A stretch of DNA of 64,000 nt from Chryseobacterium sp. G0162 (GTDB lineage: Bacteria; Bacteroidota; Bacteroidia; Flavobacteriales; Weeksellaceae): positions 682,001 through 746,000 of the forward strand of contig NZ_CP033922.1 of NCBI RefSeq assembly GCF_003815715.1, given 5' to 3'. Positions 8,305 to 17,216 of the stretch are shown piece by piece. The position numbers were made by a program, and so were the translations under genes. Within the stretch, counting starts at the first letter, position 1. Every line of letters starts with the position of its first letter. The notes below the pieces were generated by a model. That model was not told the origin of the DNA. It did no database searches and saw only the letters and a list, made by a program, of their open reading frames with translations.

Positions 8305-9822
8305 TCATAAACTTCGCTCTACCTTATTATTCAGTTCAGTAAAAACATTTCCCAGTTCATCAATAACATCCGTAGGAAGCATGGACTCTTTTGAATGTTT
8401 TTCAGCAGCAAAATCAGCGGCTTTTCCGTGTAGCCATACTCCAAAAATACAGGTATTTTTTTCTGAATATCCTTGTGCTAAAAGTGAGGTCAGAATCCCG
8501 GTCAGAATATCACCACTTCCTCCTTTGGCCAATCCGGCATTTCCAGTCAGGTTATAATAAACATCTCCTACCGGTGTAATGATTTGTGTATGATGATCCT
8601 TCAATACAATATAAATTCCAAGTTCCTTAGCCTTCTCTCTTGCCAGTTCCAATCTTTTAAATGAATTTTCCGTTTTTCCAAACAACCTTTCAAATTCTTT
8701 GGGATGAGGGGTGATAATTGATTTCTCTGGAATTAACTGATGGTTTCTCTGGTCTTCAGAAATAATATTTAACGCATCGGCATCCAAAACCAATGGAGAC
8801 TGATAATCTTTCAGGAACTTCAAAAGTCCCGTTTGAGTATCCTCATGGGTTCCCAAGCCGGGACCTATCCCTATGGTATTCTCTTTATCTATATTAAAAT
8901 CGTTAATCAACTGTTGTCCTCCTTCTATAAACATGGCTTCCGGGCAAGAGGTTTGCAATACCTCATATCCACACTGGGGAGCTAATGTAAAAGTAAGTCC
9001 GGCACCCGTTTTCAAAACAGATTTTGTGGCCAGTACTGCGGCTCCTATCTTACCATAACTTCCCCCTATAATAATTGCTTTACCATAATTTCCTTTGTGG
9101 GCAAATTCATTTCTAGGATTGAAAAGTGATTCCGCAAAAGAGTCATCAATCACCCAATAATCAGTCTCGGTTCTTTCATGATATTCTTCGCTCAGTCCAA
9201 TATTTAGAATAATTACTTTTCCAGTATACCTTCCTGTTTCCGGATGAAGAAAACTTCGTTTCCAACATTGAAAACTTAGGGTATAATTGGCTTTTAAAAC
9301 CACAGAATCACGATCAAAAAAAACATCAGCAGAAAGTCCGGATGGAACATCAATTGAAATTTTAATAGTATCTTTTTTATTAATCCAATCTACCAATTCT
9401 TTGTACCCATCAGCTAAAGGTCTTGATAATCCTGTTCCGAAAAGCGCATCAATAATAATTGTGTTATCATCAAGGGAATAATGCTCCACCTCATCAAACT
9501 TTCGAACAGAAATGCCCGAAATTTCCCTTAATCTTTCAAGGTTCACGGAAGCATCTTCTGAGAATTTCCCTTTAGGATCATTAACAAATACATCTACATC
9601 AAATCCTTTCAGATAAAGCATTCTTGCCACTGCCAACCCATCACCACCATTATTACCATCACCACAAAACAAAACAGCCTTTCTATGAACCTTACAATGT
9701 TCAGATATCCAATTCGCTACAACTGTTGAAGCTCTTTCCATCAATTGAATAGAAGATATAGGTTCATGAGAAATCGTAAATTGGTCCCAGCTTCGAATTT
9801 GTTCAGCAGTGAATATTTTCAT
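8305..9822 (-). CDS. nnr: Bifunctional NAD(P)HX epimerase / ADP-dependent NAD(P)HX dehydratase
   Basis: Repairs hydrated NADH and NADPH in the cytoplasm. The N-terminal half is the YjeF_N epimerase (FCGDGNNGGDGLAVARML; DALFGTGL). The C-terminal half is the ribokinase-like dehydratase: GSYGKIGAAVLA, GPGLGTHEDT, DADALNII, PHPKEF and KGGSGDILTGIL. Both halves look intact, and 505 residues is the usual size of the fused form. ATG at 9822 gives the usual MKIFTAEQIR opening. Confidence 0.96.
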   Translation of the reverse strand: MKIFTAEQIRSWDQFTISHEPISSIQLMERASTVVANWISEHCKVHRKAVLFCGDGNNGGDGLAVARMLYLKGFDVDVFVNDPKGKFSEDASVNLERLREISGISVRKFDEVEHYSLDDNTIIIDALFGTGLSRPLADGYKELVDWINKKDTIKISIDVPSGLSADVFFDRDSVVLKANYTLSFQCWKRSFLHPETGRYTGKVIILNIGLSEEYHERTETDYWVIDDSFAESLFNPRNEFAHKGNYGKAIIIGGSYGKIGAAVLATKSVLKTGAGLTFTLAPQCGYEVLQTSCPEAMFIEGGQQLINDFNIDKENTIGIGPGLGTHEDTQTGLLKFLKDYQSPLVLDADALNIISEDQRNHQLIPEKSIITPHPKEFERLFGKTENSFKRLELAREKAKELGIYIVLKDHHTQIITPVGDVYYNLTGNAGLAKGGSGDILTGILTSLLAQGYSEKNTCIFGVWLHGKAADFAAEKHSKESMLPTDVIDELGNVFTELNNKVERSL

Positions 9823-10034
9823 AAGTACATCTGACTATTAAATAAATTATATATAAAAGATATTTTATTATGATAAAGCCCATATAACAAAAATACATGG
9901 ACACCATTAATGAGATAAAATATAAGGATAAAGTTACAATTTCTATTAAAACAGATAATATGAATTTAGAATAAAAGTCCGCCTTTTTGGAATAAAAAAC
10001 TATAAAAAGTAGTGTTTTTTACATTTTTTAATTA

Positions 10035-10042
10035 TATTTTTG
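10035..10042 (+). promoter_or_regulatory. Promoter -7 box before mscL
   Basis: TATTTTTG fits TAnnTTTG and lies 29 bases before the mscL start. Confidence 0.5.
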
Positions 10043-10071
10043 TGTGTATACTAATTAAAAAAATATAAATT

Positions 10072-10452
10072 ATGGGATTTGTTAAGGAATTTAAAGAGTT
10101 TGCCTTTAAAGGAAATGTTCTCGATCTTGCTGTCGGTGTAATCATTGGTGCAGCATTTGGTAAAATTGTTTCGTCTTTGGTTGAAGATGTTATCACCCCT
10201 TTGATCTTAAACCCTGCTCTTAAAGCAGCGGGAGCAGAAAATATCGCTAAACTAACCTGGAATGGTGTGGCTTACGGAAACTTCCTGTCTGCAGTGATCA
10301 GCTTTCTGTGTATTGCTATGGTTCTTTTCTTTATCATTAAAGGAGCTAATAAAGTCAACAAAAAAGAAGCTCCGGCTCCAGCAGGACCTACAGAAGATCA
10401 AAAGCTATTAGCTGAGATCAGAGATTTACTGAAAAGTAAAAACAATATATAA
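10072..10452 (+). CDS. mscL: Large-conductance mechanosensitive channel
   Basis: A 126-residue two-TM channel protein that opens under membrane tension to release solutes on hypo-osmotic shock. It has the N-terminal amphipathic FVKEFKEFAFKGNVLDLAVGVIIGAAFGKIV-type region with the TM1 pore helix (about residues 15-45), a second TM at about 70-95, and a C-terminal helix ending in EIRDLLKSK. Length and order match the family. It has its own promoter-like box and terminator. Confidence 0.96.
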   Translation: MGFVKEFKEFAFKGNVLDLAVGVIIGAAFGKIVSSLVEDVITPLILNPALKAAGAENIAKLTWNGVAYGNFLSAVISFLCIAMVLFFIIKGANKVNKKEAPAPAGPTEDQKLLAEIRDLLKSKNNI

Positions 10453-10477
10453 TCTGTTCATTAACGGTTTACAATAT

Positions 10478-10510
10478 AAAAGCACCTTCATGCAGAAGGT
10501 GCTTTTGCTT
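10478..10510. terminator. Terminator between mscL and the convergent dehydrogenase
   Basis: A 12-bp stem (AAAAGCACCTTC with GAAGGTGCTTTT) has a 5-base loop and T-rich flanks. Confidence 0.88.
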
Positions 10511-10527
10511 TTATCTTATGGATCTGA

Positions 10528-11487
10528 TTATTGGATCTGTAAAATACTGGAAATCTGATCTGCCAGAGAAAGACCGATTCTATCCTGAGCTTCAAGCGTA
10601 GAAGCACCTGTATGGGGCGTCAGGGATATTTTAGAATGGTTTAAAATTTCTTTAGAAGGCGTTGGCTCATTGATGAAAACATCCAGTCCTGCAAATCTTA
10701 CTTTACCGGAATCCAAAGCATCAATTAAAGCAGATTCATCAATCACTCCTCCTCTGGAACAGTTAACGATAGCAACTCCATCTTTCATAATTTCAAACTC
10801 ACTTTTACCAATCATATATCCGTCTTTCTGAGCCGGAACATGAAGTGTAATAAAGTCTGAATGCTTCAAAACTTCCTGCAATGGTTCCGTTTCTATATCT
10901 ACATTGATGAACTGATTGTTGTAGAACTTTACTTTGATACTTGCTTTTCCTACATTATTATCTGCAGCAACCACTCTCATCCCAAGCCCAAGAGCTATTC
11001 TTGCGACTTCCTGGCCTATTCTTCCCATCCCAATGATTCCGATGGTTTTTCCTCTTAGCTCAATTCCTGCTGCATATGCTTTTTTAAGACCTGCAAATTC
11101 TGTATCTCCTACCAAAGGCATTTTTCTGTTGGAATCCTGAAGAAATCTAGCTCCGGAAAACAAATGGGCAAAAACAAGTTCAGCCACTGATTCCGAAGAA
11201 GCCGCCGGCGTGTTGATGACATGGATTCCTTTTTCTCTTGCATAATCTACATCAATATTATCCATTCCTACACCCCCTCTTCCAATGATTTCGAGCGATG
11301 GGCAACCGTCAATAATATCTTTTCTCACCTGTGTAGCACTTCTTACCAATAAAGTACGAACTTGGTGCTCGTTAATATAATCTACTAAAAATTCCTGTGG
11401 AACTTTTGTAGTAATCACCTCGAATCCTTTTTCTGTTAATGCATCAATTCCAGATTGGTCCAGGCCGTCATTAGCTAAAACTTTCAT
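10528..11487 (-). CDS. serA: D-3-phosphoglycerate dehydrogenase, short form
   Basis: A D-2-hydroxyacid dehydrogenase of 319 residues. The NAD-binding motif is IGMGRIGQEVARIA; the catalytic Arg region is NCSRGGVIDE, and the catalytic His is in TPHTGAST. A related Glu lies between them (FINEPTPS). No C-terminal ACT domain is present, as in many Bacteroidota SerA proteins, so serine feedback would not act through ACT. The serine-pathway assignment is by family similarity; another 2-hydroxyacid substrate is possible. Confidence 0.82.
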   Translation of the reverse strand: MKVLANDGLDQSGIDALTEKGFEVITTKVPQEFLVDYINEHQVRTLLVRSATQVRKDIIDGCPSLEIIGRGGVGMDNIDVDYAREKGIHVINTPAASSESVAELVFAHLFSGARFLQDSNRKMPLVGDTEFAGLKKAYAAGIELRGKTIGIIGMGRIGQEVARIALGLGMRVVAADNNVGKASIKVKFYNNQFINVDIETEPLQEVLKHSDFITLHVPAQKDGYMIGKSEFEIMKDGVAIVNCSRGGVIDESALIDALDSGKVRFAGLDVFINEPTPSKEILNHSKISLTPHTGASTLEAQDRIGLSLADQISSILQIQ

Positions 11488-11572
11488 AAATACAACTATG
11501 TTTTAAAAGTAGAAAGATTTAAAAATTAAAGGATACACTCCATTCAATTTTTAAATCTTTCTTTATATTAAT

Positions 11573-11983
11573 TTATTCTTCGTCTTCTTTGAAAACTTCT
11601 ATGGTTACTTGCTTTTCTACCAGATCAGTAAATCTTCCCTTGTATCTCGTAGCTCGTACCAAATGATTATCAATCCAGTGATAATTACCTCCTCTTGGCT
11701 TTCCACAAAGTACACTGTGGTACTTGAACCCATGTTTATCCAGCCAATCGATTGTGATTTGCTTCAGGTTTTCGGTTCTTGAGGTAAAGAAACAGATCTG
11801 ATGCCCTTCATCATACCATTTATTAATTGTTTTCAACGCGTCAGGGTATGGTTCACAGGTAACCATTCTTTCCGGTTCTTCATTAGGAACATCATCTGTA
11901 ATAGTTCCGTCTATATCGATTAAGTAATTTTTAACTCCATCCTTGAGAATAGGACTGATATGCTCTACGTATTCTAATTCCAT
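11573..11983 (-). CDS. Small HAD-superfamily phosphatase-like protein
   Basis: 136 residues starting at the ATG one codon inside a GTG. HAD motif I is DIDGTITDD, and FFTSRTE is motif II. GKPRGGNYHWIDN could supply the motif III lysine and the late acidic site. The protein is short for a HAD enzyme and has no recognisable cap domain. Relatives in flavobacteria are sometimes labelled phosphoheptose isomerase, which the motifs do not support. The substrate is unknown. It lies downstream of no obvious operon partner. Confidence 0.75.
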   Translation of the reverse strand: MELEYVEHISPILKDGVKNYLIDIDGTITDDVPNEEPERMVTCEPYPDALKTINKWYDEGHQICFFTSRTENLKQITIDWLDKHGFKYHSVLCGKPRGGNYHWIDNHLVRATRYKGRFTDLVEKQVTIEVFKEDEE

Positions 11984-12284
11984 CACGAAAATTTGTGTAA
12001 CAAAGTTAAGGCTTTTATACCTACCAGATGTATTAATCTTAGTTTATGTTAAAAATTTACTATAAAAATCGTTATTTAACAAATAATATAAACATTTTAT
12101 TCATCTTTTAATGCTTTATGATTAAAATTTTTCTTTTTAAAATCTAATTTAGCTATCGAAATAGAGAATATTTGGGGGTTAATGAATCTTACCATAAATT
12201 TTAAATTGCTTTTTTATTTTCTTTCCTCTCCATTCAAAAGATATAATGTTTTCCTAAAAATTTCCAAAATACATTAATTACACT
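11984..12284. other. AT-rich divergent intergenic region
   Basis: About 300 bases between divergent genes. Nothing is visible except AT-rich sequence and the promoter box of idi at its right end. Confidence 0.5.
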
Positions 12285-12292
12285 TACATTTG
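12285..12292 (+). promoter_or_regulatory. Promoter -7 box directly before idi
   Basis: TACATTTG fits TAnnTTTG and ends 5 bases before the idi ATG. A start site at the usual distance would fall on or next to the A of the start codon, suggesting a leaderless mRNA. Confidence 0.55.
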
Positions 12293-12297
12293 TAGAA

Positions 12298-12807
12298 ATG
12301 GAAGAATTAGTAGTTTTAGTAAATCCTGATGATGTGGTTTTGGGCTTGATGGAAAAACAGCAAGCTCACGTTAATGGCCTGTTACACCGTGCTTTTTCTG
12401 TATTCCTGTTCAATTCGAAAGGCGAAATGCTTCTTCAGAAAAGAGCATCAGGAAAGTACCATTCTCCCAATCAATGGACCAATGCTGTCTGTTCTCACCC
12501 CAGAATTGGGGAAACTTATCTGGCCGGAGCCCAAAGAAGATTAAAAGAAGAATTGGGAATTGAGGCTGACCTTTCGGAAAAATTCAATTTTATTTACAAA
12601 GCAGATGTAGGAGGTGACCTTTGGGAACATGAACTTGACTATGTTTTTGTAGGAAATTATGAATCAGACTTTAATCTGAACAAAGAGGAAGTGGAAGAAG
12701 TAAGATTTATTTCCCCCGAAGATTTGGATCAAGAAATTTCTGAAAATCCTGAACACTTTACAGAATGGTTCAAAATCATTCTCGAAGAATATAAACACCA
12801 TTTTTAA
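12298..12807 (+). CDS. idi: Isopentenyl-diphosphate delta-isomerase, type I
   Basis: Interconverts IPP and DMAPP for isoprenoid synthesis (menaquinone, carotenoids). 169 residues with the Nudix-like fold: active-site Cys in NAVCSHPR, Nudix-like helix GETYLAGAQRRLKEELGI, and the catalytic Glu in WEHELDYVF. All key residues of the metal-dependent type I enzyme are visible. The next gene starts 2 bases after the stop, suggesting co-transcription. Confidence 0.95.
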   Translation: MEELVVLVNPDDVVLGLMEKQQAHVNGLLHRAFSVFLFNSKGEMLLQKRASGKYHSPNQWTNAVCSHPRIGETYLAGAQRRLKEELGIEADLSEKFNFIYKADVGGDLWEHELDYVFVGNYESDFNLNKEEVEEVRFISPEDLDQEISENPEHFTEWFKIILEEYKHHF

Positions 12808-12809
12808 CG

Positions 12810-13280
12810 ATGAAAAAAATTCTTTTCTTAACCGCCATCCTATCTGGAAGTTTATTTTTTGCCCAAAAAGCAACAACTTATGATAGTGCCAACTACTCTA
12901 TCAACGTTCCTGAAGGCTGGAGATCAACCAATGACAGTGATATCATCAATATTTTCCCTACGAGTGAGATCGGAGCGATTACTATTTCTGAGTACCACGA
13001 CCTAAACCTTCCCAAGGCTGAAACGAAAAAATTCATCCTGGCACTTTACAAATCTCAGGATGAAGAAAAAAAGGTAAAGGAAAACAGAGGTAAAAAAGGA
13101 TATACAGAGTATTTCTATGAATATTTTGATGAAAAAGAAAAACTTTTCTGGATTACAAGAGCTTTTCAAAAAGATAAAGATTTGTATCTGGTAACCATTA
13201 ACTGTGGCCAGAAATTCTGGAACGGAAACTATATGACCCTATTTAATGAGACTTTTAACAGTTTTAAAATAAAGAAATAA
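12810..13280 (+). CDS. Exported PsbP-like small protein
   Basis: 156 residues with a signal peptide (MKKILFLTAILSGSLFFAQ). The mature region begins with a strand pattern (YSINVPEGWRSTNDSD) typical of PsbP/DUF-type domains and ends NETFNSFKIKK, as many such proteins do. No catalytic residues are recognisable. It is tightly packed between idi (2-base gap) and gcvT (9-base gap), so the three probably form one transcript without obvious functional linkage. Function unknown. Confidence 0.72.
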   Translation: MKKILFLTAILSGSLFFAQKATTYDSANYSINVPEGWRSTNDSDIINIFPTSEIGAITISEYHDLNLPKAETKKFILALYKSQDEEKKVKENRGKKGYTEYFYEYFDEKEKLFWITRAFQKDKDLYLVTINCGQKFWNGNYMTLFNETFNSFKIKK

Positions 13281-13289
13281 AAATTAAAT

Positions 13290-14366
13290 ATGAAGAAAAC
13301 AGCTTTGTACGACAAACATGTTTCATTAGGAGCTAAGATCGTACCTTTCGCAGGTTTTGAAATGCCTGTACAATATTCAGGAGTAACAGAAGAGCATTTT
13401 GCAGTAAGAGAAAAAGCAGGATTATTTGATGTTTCCCACATGGGACAGTTTTTCATCGAAGGTCCGGGATCTAAAGATCTTTTGCAATTTGTGACCACTA
13501 ACAATGTAGATACTCTTGAAAACGGAAAAGCTCAGTACTCATGTCTTCCCAACGAAAACGGAGGAATCGTAGACGACCTTATCGTTTACAAAATGGAGGA
13601 TGACAAATACTTTGTAGTTGTAAACGCTTCCAATATTGACAAAGACTGGAACCATATTTCAAAATACAATACTTTCGGAGCAAAAATGACCAACGCTTCT
13701 GATGACATGTCATTGTTAGCAGTTCAAGGTCCTAAAGCGACTGAAATTCTTCAAAAACTTACTGATGTAAACCTTTCTGAAATTCCTTACTATAATTTTA
13801 CTGTAGGAAGTGTTGCGGGAGTAAATGATGTTATTATTTCTAATACAGGATACACAGGAAGCGGAGGTTTTGAGATCTATTTCAAAAATGAAAACGCAGA
13901 AAAGCTTTGGGATGAAGTAATGAAGGCTGGTGAAGCTGAAGGAATTGTTCCTTGCGGTTTGGCTGCCAGAGATACTTTAAGACTTGAAAAAGGATTCTGT
14001 CTTTACGGAAATGATATCGACGATACAACTTCTCCAATTGAAGCAGGTCTTGGATGGATCACTAAATTTGATAAAGAATTCGTTTCTAAAGAAGTTTTCG
14101 CAAAACAGAAAGAGGAAGGTGTTACCAGAAAATTAGTAGCTTTTGAATTAACGGACAAGGGAGTTCCAAGACACGACTACCCTGTTGTAGATGCAGAAGG
14201 AAATGTAATTGGAAAAGTAACTTCCGGAACTCAGTCTCCGATGAAGAAAATAGGGTTAGGTCTTGCTTATGTAGACAAGCCTCATTTTAAATTAGGTTCT
14301 GAGATCTTTATCCAGGTAAGAAATAAAAACATTCCTGCAAAAGTGGTGAAAGCTCCTTTTGTATAA
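13290..14366 (+). CDS. gcvT: Aminomethyltransferase (glycine cleavage system T protein)
   Basis: Takes the aminomethyl group from the H-protein and, with tetrahydrofolate, releases ammonia and methylene-THF. 358 residues, full length. Motifs include the N-terminal [35 protein letters not shown] (folate-site Glu) and [22 protein letters not shown]. The C-terminal domain closes with the usual [16 protein letters not shown]. The other gcv genes are not in this window. A bidirectional terminator follows. Confidence 0.97.
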   Translation: MKKTALYDKHVSLGAKIVPFAGFEMPVQYSGVTEEHFAVREKAGLFDVSHMGQFFIEGPGSKDLLQFVTTNNVDTLENGKAQYSCLPNENGGIVDDLIVYKMEDDKYFVVVNASNIDKDWNHISKYNTFGAKMTNASDDMSLLAVQGPKATEILQKLTDVNLSEIPYYNFTVGSVAGVNDVIISNTGYTGSGGFEIYFKNENAEKLWDEVMKAGEAEGIVPCGLAARDTLRLEKGFCLYGNDIDDTTSPIEAGLGWITKFDKEFVSKEVFAKQKEEGVTRKLVAFELTDKGVPRHDYPVVDAEGNVIGKVTSGTQSPMKKIGLGLAYVDKPHFKLGSEIFIQVRNKNIPAKVVKAPFV

Positions 14367-14383
14367 GGTTTTTTAACAATATA

Positions 14384-14420
14384 AAAAGAGGCTGGAAGTA
14401 TTTCCGGCCTCTTTTATTTT
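14384..14420. terminator. Bidirectional terminator after gcvT
   Basis: A 14-bp stem with one mismatch-free core (AAAAGAGGCTGGAA with TTCCGGCCTCTTTT, one T-G style wobble) lies between gcvT and the convergent peptide gene. Confidence 0.88.
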
Positions 14421-14608
14421 TAATAGCAGATACAGCAGACCTTTCTGTCCGGACTACAGGCATCTCCTACTCCGGGTGTATTAGAAAGTACGCCTCCAGC
14501 GGGTCCACATAAGGTGAAACAATTAACCAAAGGAGGTCTTACTCCACCGATAATTTCTTTTAACGCTGATCTGTTAAGATTTCTCGTTTGTAAAAAGTTT
14601 TTTGTCAT
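14420..14608 (-). CDS. GG-leader, cysteine-rich bacteriocin-like peptide
   Basis: A 62-residue precursor. The N-terminal part ends in LNRSALKEIIGG, a double-glycine leader like those of Bacteroidota natural-product precursors. The 40-residue core contains six cysteines, ending in KVCCICY, and a Gly/Pro-rich middle. It is unlike the other two such peptides near 21 kb except for the leader and the cysteine count. No protease, transporter or modifying enzyme is adjacent. A RiPP or bacteriocin role is inference. Confidence 0.75.
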   Translation of the reverse strand: MTKNFLQTRNLNRSALKEIIGGVRPPLVNCFTLCGPAGGVLSNTPGVGDACSPDRKVCCICY

Positions 14609-14687
14609 GATTTTATTTTTTAGTCATTATAAAGTTAACTATTTAATAATTAACTCATTAAAAATAAATCACAAATCATAGATAAAC

Positions 14688-15035
14688 TTAGTTTTTCGGA
14701 AAGTGCTGAAAGCAATAATCATTTCCGATACGGGTATAATGTTTACATCTTGTCCCTGCCTTTGTTATCCCCAGACATTGGTTTCCTTTATTGATTCCAC
14801 TGGTCTTTTTAGGGTGAGAAACCATGCCATACACAGATGATGCAGTACCCGGATTACATATTTTACAGGGTTGAAGTCCTATTTCCAATGCTTTGTTTAA
14901 AGGAAGGCTGGAAGAAACATTTTTTACCATTCTGCATGATGAGCTATGAAACTTTGAGCCTGAAGGAGTCCTATAAACGATCTGCCCTTGTAAGTTGATG
15001 GCAAAACAAAGCAATATGGAAATCAGGAATTTCAT
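14688..15035 (-). CDS. Exported Cys/His-rich protein with DUF5763-like motif
   Basis: 115 residues with a short signal peptide. Two likely metal-binding modules follow: first YRTPSGSKFHSSSCRMV...CKIC (an Ada-type CxxC pattern seen in small extracytoplasmic proteins), then CLGITKAGTRCKHYTRIGNDYCFQH, the C-C-C-H pattern of DUF5763. It overlaps the upstream arsC-like gene by 4 bases (ATGA), so the two are translationally coupled. Zinc binding is inferred from the ligand pattern; the role is unknown. Confidence 0.75.
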   Translation of the reverse strand: MKFLISILLCFAINLQGQIVYRTPSGSKFHSSSCRMVKNVSSSLPLNKALEIGLQPCKICNPGTASSVYGMVSHPKKTSGINKGNQCLGITKAGTRCKHYTRIGNDYCFQHFPKN

Positions 15036-15388
15036 TCACTCACGCCAAAGAATGTTCTTAAAGCCTCTACATTATTTTTATCGTTTCCTACAAAAATATC
15101 CTTATCCGTCATAAAGACAGGGCGTTTTAAGAAAGTATAGTGATCCAGTAACAATTCTTTAAAATCTTTTTCACCCAAAGACTTTACGTCTAAACCTCTC
15201 AACTTGATCTGAGTAGATTTTTTGCTAAACAAAGCTTCATAAGACTTCGTCAGTTTATGCATTTCTGTTAATTCTTCTTTGGTAATAGGTTGTTTTTTAA
15301 TCTCACGTAGCTCCCAGTCTGTAAGATCAAATTGTGCTAAAATTTTTCTGCAGGTATCGCACGTATTCAGATAAAATACTTTCTTCAT
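15032..15388 (-). CDS. ArsC/Spx-family thioredoxin-fold protein
   Basis: 118 residues of the arsenate-reductase-like family. The active-site motif is NTCDTCRKIL near the N-terminus, i.e. a CxxC arrangement as in Spx/YffB-type members, and FLKRPVF provides the conserved Arg-Pro. There is no ars operon nearby, so real arsenate reduction is uncertain; a general thiol oxidoreductase or regulator role is equally likely. It is coupled to the downstream exported Cys-rich protein by a 4-base overlap. Confidence 0.82.
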   Translation of the reverse strand: MKKVFYLNTCDTCRKILAQFDLTDWELREIKKQPITKEELTEMHKLTKSYEALFSKKSTQIKLRGLDVKSLGEKDFKELLLDHYTFLKRPVFMTDKDIFVGNDKNNVEALRTFFGVSE

Positions 15389-15506
15389 TGTTATTCTTGT
15401 CTGTTATTTGTTAAAATTCTACTTCATTATTATTTCGTCTTTCAAAAGTAGGATTTAATCTAAAACTTTCGAAATTATTAAATAACTTTATTCAAATTTT
15501 ATAAAG

Positions 15507-15974
15507 ATGCAGAACAAACCTATTACTTTTCAATTTATTTCGGAGCCATCAGATGTCAATTACGGTGGAAATGTACACGGCGGAAGCGTTATGAAATGGA
15601 TTGATCAGGCAGGCTATGCGTGTGCTACTACCTGGAGTGGAAATTATTCGGTGACAGTATATGTTGGAGGAATCCGGTTTTATGAACCTATTAAAATTGG
15701 TGAAGTGGTAAAAGTAGATGCGCAGGTTATCTATACGGGAAGTTCAAGCATGCATATTTCTATCAACGTCTTTTCCCGAAATCTAAAACAGCCTACTTTT
15801 GATAAAAAAACTCACTGCATCATTGTTTTTGTTGCTGTAGATGAAAATGGTAAAAAGCTTCCAGTTCCCAAATGGATTCCTGAAACGGAAGAAGACAAAC
15901 AAAAAGAACAATACGCCAAGCGTCTGATGGAATTGAGAACGCAGATTGAAGATGAGATGAAGCCGTTTTTATAA
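15507..15974 (+). CDS. Acyl-CoA thioesterase, hotdog fold (YciA/BACH type)
   Basis: 155 residues. The motif NYGGNVHGGSVMKWIDQAGYACA contains the conserved Asn/His-Gly-Gly and catalytic Asp of hexameric acyl-CoA hydrolases. IKIGEVVKVDAQVIYTGSSSMHI forms the central strand region. It ends in a charged helix. It likely cleaves fatty acyl-CoA in the cytoplasm; chain-length preference cannot be read. It stands alone. Confidence 0.88.
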   Translation: MQNKPITFQFISEPSDVNYGGNVHGGSVMKWIDQAGYACATTWSGNYSVTVYVGGIRFYEPIKIGEVVKVDAQVIYTGSSSMHISINVFSRNLKQPTFDKKTHCIIVFVAVDENGKKLPVPKWIPETEEDKQKEQYAKRLMELRTQIEDEMKPFL

Positions 15975-16143
15975 GAGCTGAAAGATTTAAGCATAAGAGG
16001 TGCGGATTTTAGCCGTGATGATTATTGATTGAAAAAATACACCTCAAAATTAAAACAGAAGTCCCAAATCTACTTTTCATATTATTTTATTGTACAATAA
16101 ATTAGGATTATCTAATTTAGTATCAACCTATTCCAGCCATAAT

Positions 16144-16983
16144 ATGAAAAATATCCTTACCATTGTAGTCATCCTATTGACAGGTTTTACCCAGGCACAG
16201 ACCCACAGGTTTATTTATGAACTTCAATATAAGATGGATTCTACGGAAATAGGTTATGAAAAGCTGAATATGATTCTGGATATTACACCGAAAGAAGTAA
16301 AATTCTATGGGAAAGGTCTCGCCACTACGGATTCTCTGAATAAAAAATTCGGAATGAATTCCAGCTATACTGATATGACAGGTCAAGTAGTGAAAAGAAA
16401 GATCAATTCTTTTGATAATGAAAATTATATCAACATTAAAAATGGGTACTATTCATTTAAAACGACAGATAAAATCAATTGGTTGATTGCTGATGAAACT
16501 AAAAAGATAGAAAATTACACCTTACAAAAAGCAACCACAAAGTTTGGAGGAAGAAACTGGACCGCGTGGTTTTGTAAAGAGATTCCATTTAATGAGGGCC
16601 CTTTTAAACTTCGTGGATTACCTGGTTTGATCTTTGAATTATCAGATGCTAAGAAAAATTTCATTTATACTCTTGTCAAAAGCAAAAAACTTACGGAAAA
16701 CTACTCTACTGCAGATTTTCTGGAATCCAATTTCGGAAACAAAGCCATCCCTATCAATGAAAAGCAAAAATATAAGCTGATTATGGAATTTTACAATGAT
16801 CCTTTCGCCTTTGAAAGAAATAATTTCAGCAAATCTAATAATGATCTGAAAATTAACATCAACGGAAAAGAAATTCATAATGTAGATGAGCTGAATACTC
16901 AAACCAAGAGTATGCAGGAGGTTATCAGAAAATATAATAACCCTATTGAGATCGATAAGGCGATGCATTATCCTATTTACTAA
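16144..16983 (+). CDS. GLPGLI family exported protein
   Basis: 279 residues from the ATG at 16144, which gives a clean signal peptide (MKNILTIVVILLTGFTQAQ); an in-frame TTG 54 bases upstream is not favoured. The family name motif is present exactly as LRGLPGLIFEL at about residues 160-170, preceded by the usual TAWFCKEIPFNEGPFK. GLPGLI proteins are widespread exported proteins of Bacteroidota with no established function. The C-terminal quarter is charged and lacks cysteines. Confidence 0.88.
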   Translation: MKNILTIVVILLTGFTQAQTHRFIYELQYKMDSTEIGYEKLNMILDITPKEVKFYGKGLATTDSLNKKFGMNSSYTDMTGQVVKRKINSFDNENYINIKNGYYSFKTTDKINWLIADETKKIENYTLQKATTKFGGRNWTAWFCKEIPFNEGPFKLRGLPGLIFELSDAKKNFIYTLVKSKKLTENYSTADFLESNFGNKAIPINEKQKYKLIMEFYNDPFAFERNNFSKSNNDLKININGKEIHNVDELNTQTKSMQEVIRKYNNPIEIDKAMHYPIY

Positions 16984-17053
16984 ATATAAATATTACCAAT
17001 TCTTTTAGATTTCGATTGAATCTTCTGATGAAAGTGATGTGATGTTTTTTAAG

Positions 17054-17166
17054 TTTTGGCTAAAGCCAAATGGAGTTGTTATTTATTGTAAGGCAGGCTA
17101 AAGCCCACCTCTATTGATGTTACCCGCATGGCCAGCTGTTGTTTAACGATATTACTTTTTACTTTT
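17054..17166. repeat. Dispersed intergenic repeat, copy A
   Basis: Starts with TTTTGGCTAAAGCC and has a second GGCTAAAGCC about 35 bases later, then CTCTATTGAT...GCATGG and TTTAACGATA...ACTTTTTAC. The same order of blocks recurs at 19858-19970. The palindromic GGCTAAAGCC units could form hairpins. It is in the gap upstream of the fluoride exporter. Confidence 0.7.
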
Positions 17167-17188
17167 TACTTTTTACTTTTTACTTTTA
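17154..17188 (+). repeat. 7-bp tandem repeat, five units
   Basis: ACTTTTT is repeated four times and followed by ACTTTTA. It overlaps the right end of the dispersed repeat and lies just before the promoter of the fluoride exporter. Confidence 0.85.
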
Positions 17189-17199
17189 ATCATAATTTA

Positions 17200-17207
17200 T
17201 ATCTTTG
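17200..17207 (+). promoter_or_regulatory. Promoter -7 box of the fluoride-riboswitch transcript
   Basis: TATCTTTG fits TAnnTTTG. The expected start site (about 17213) falls just upstream of the first riboswitch stem, which supports both calls. Confidence 0.6.
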
Positions 17208-17216
17208 TAACATCAA

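Noticed and set aside
15032..15388. True arsenate reductase
   Set aside because: No arsB/acr3/arsR neighbour, and the CxxC motif is shared with Spx-type and YffB-type proteins, so only the family is claimed.
16090..16143. Longer start for the GLPGLI protein
   Set aside because: The added 18 residues precede a standard signal peptide and would bury it.
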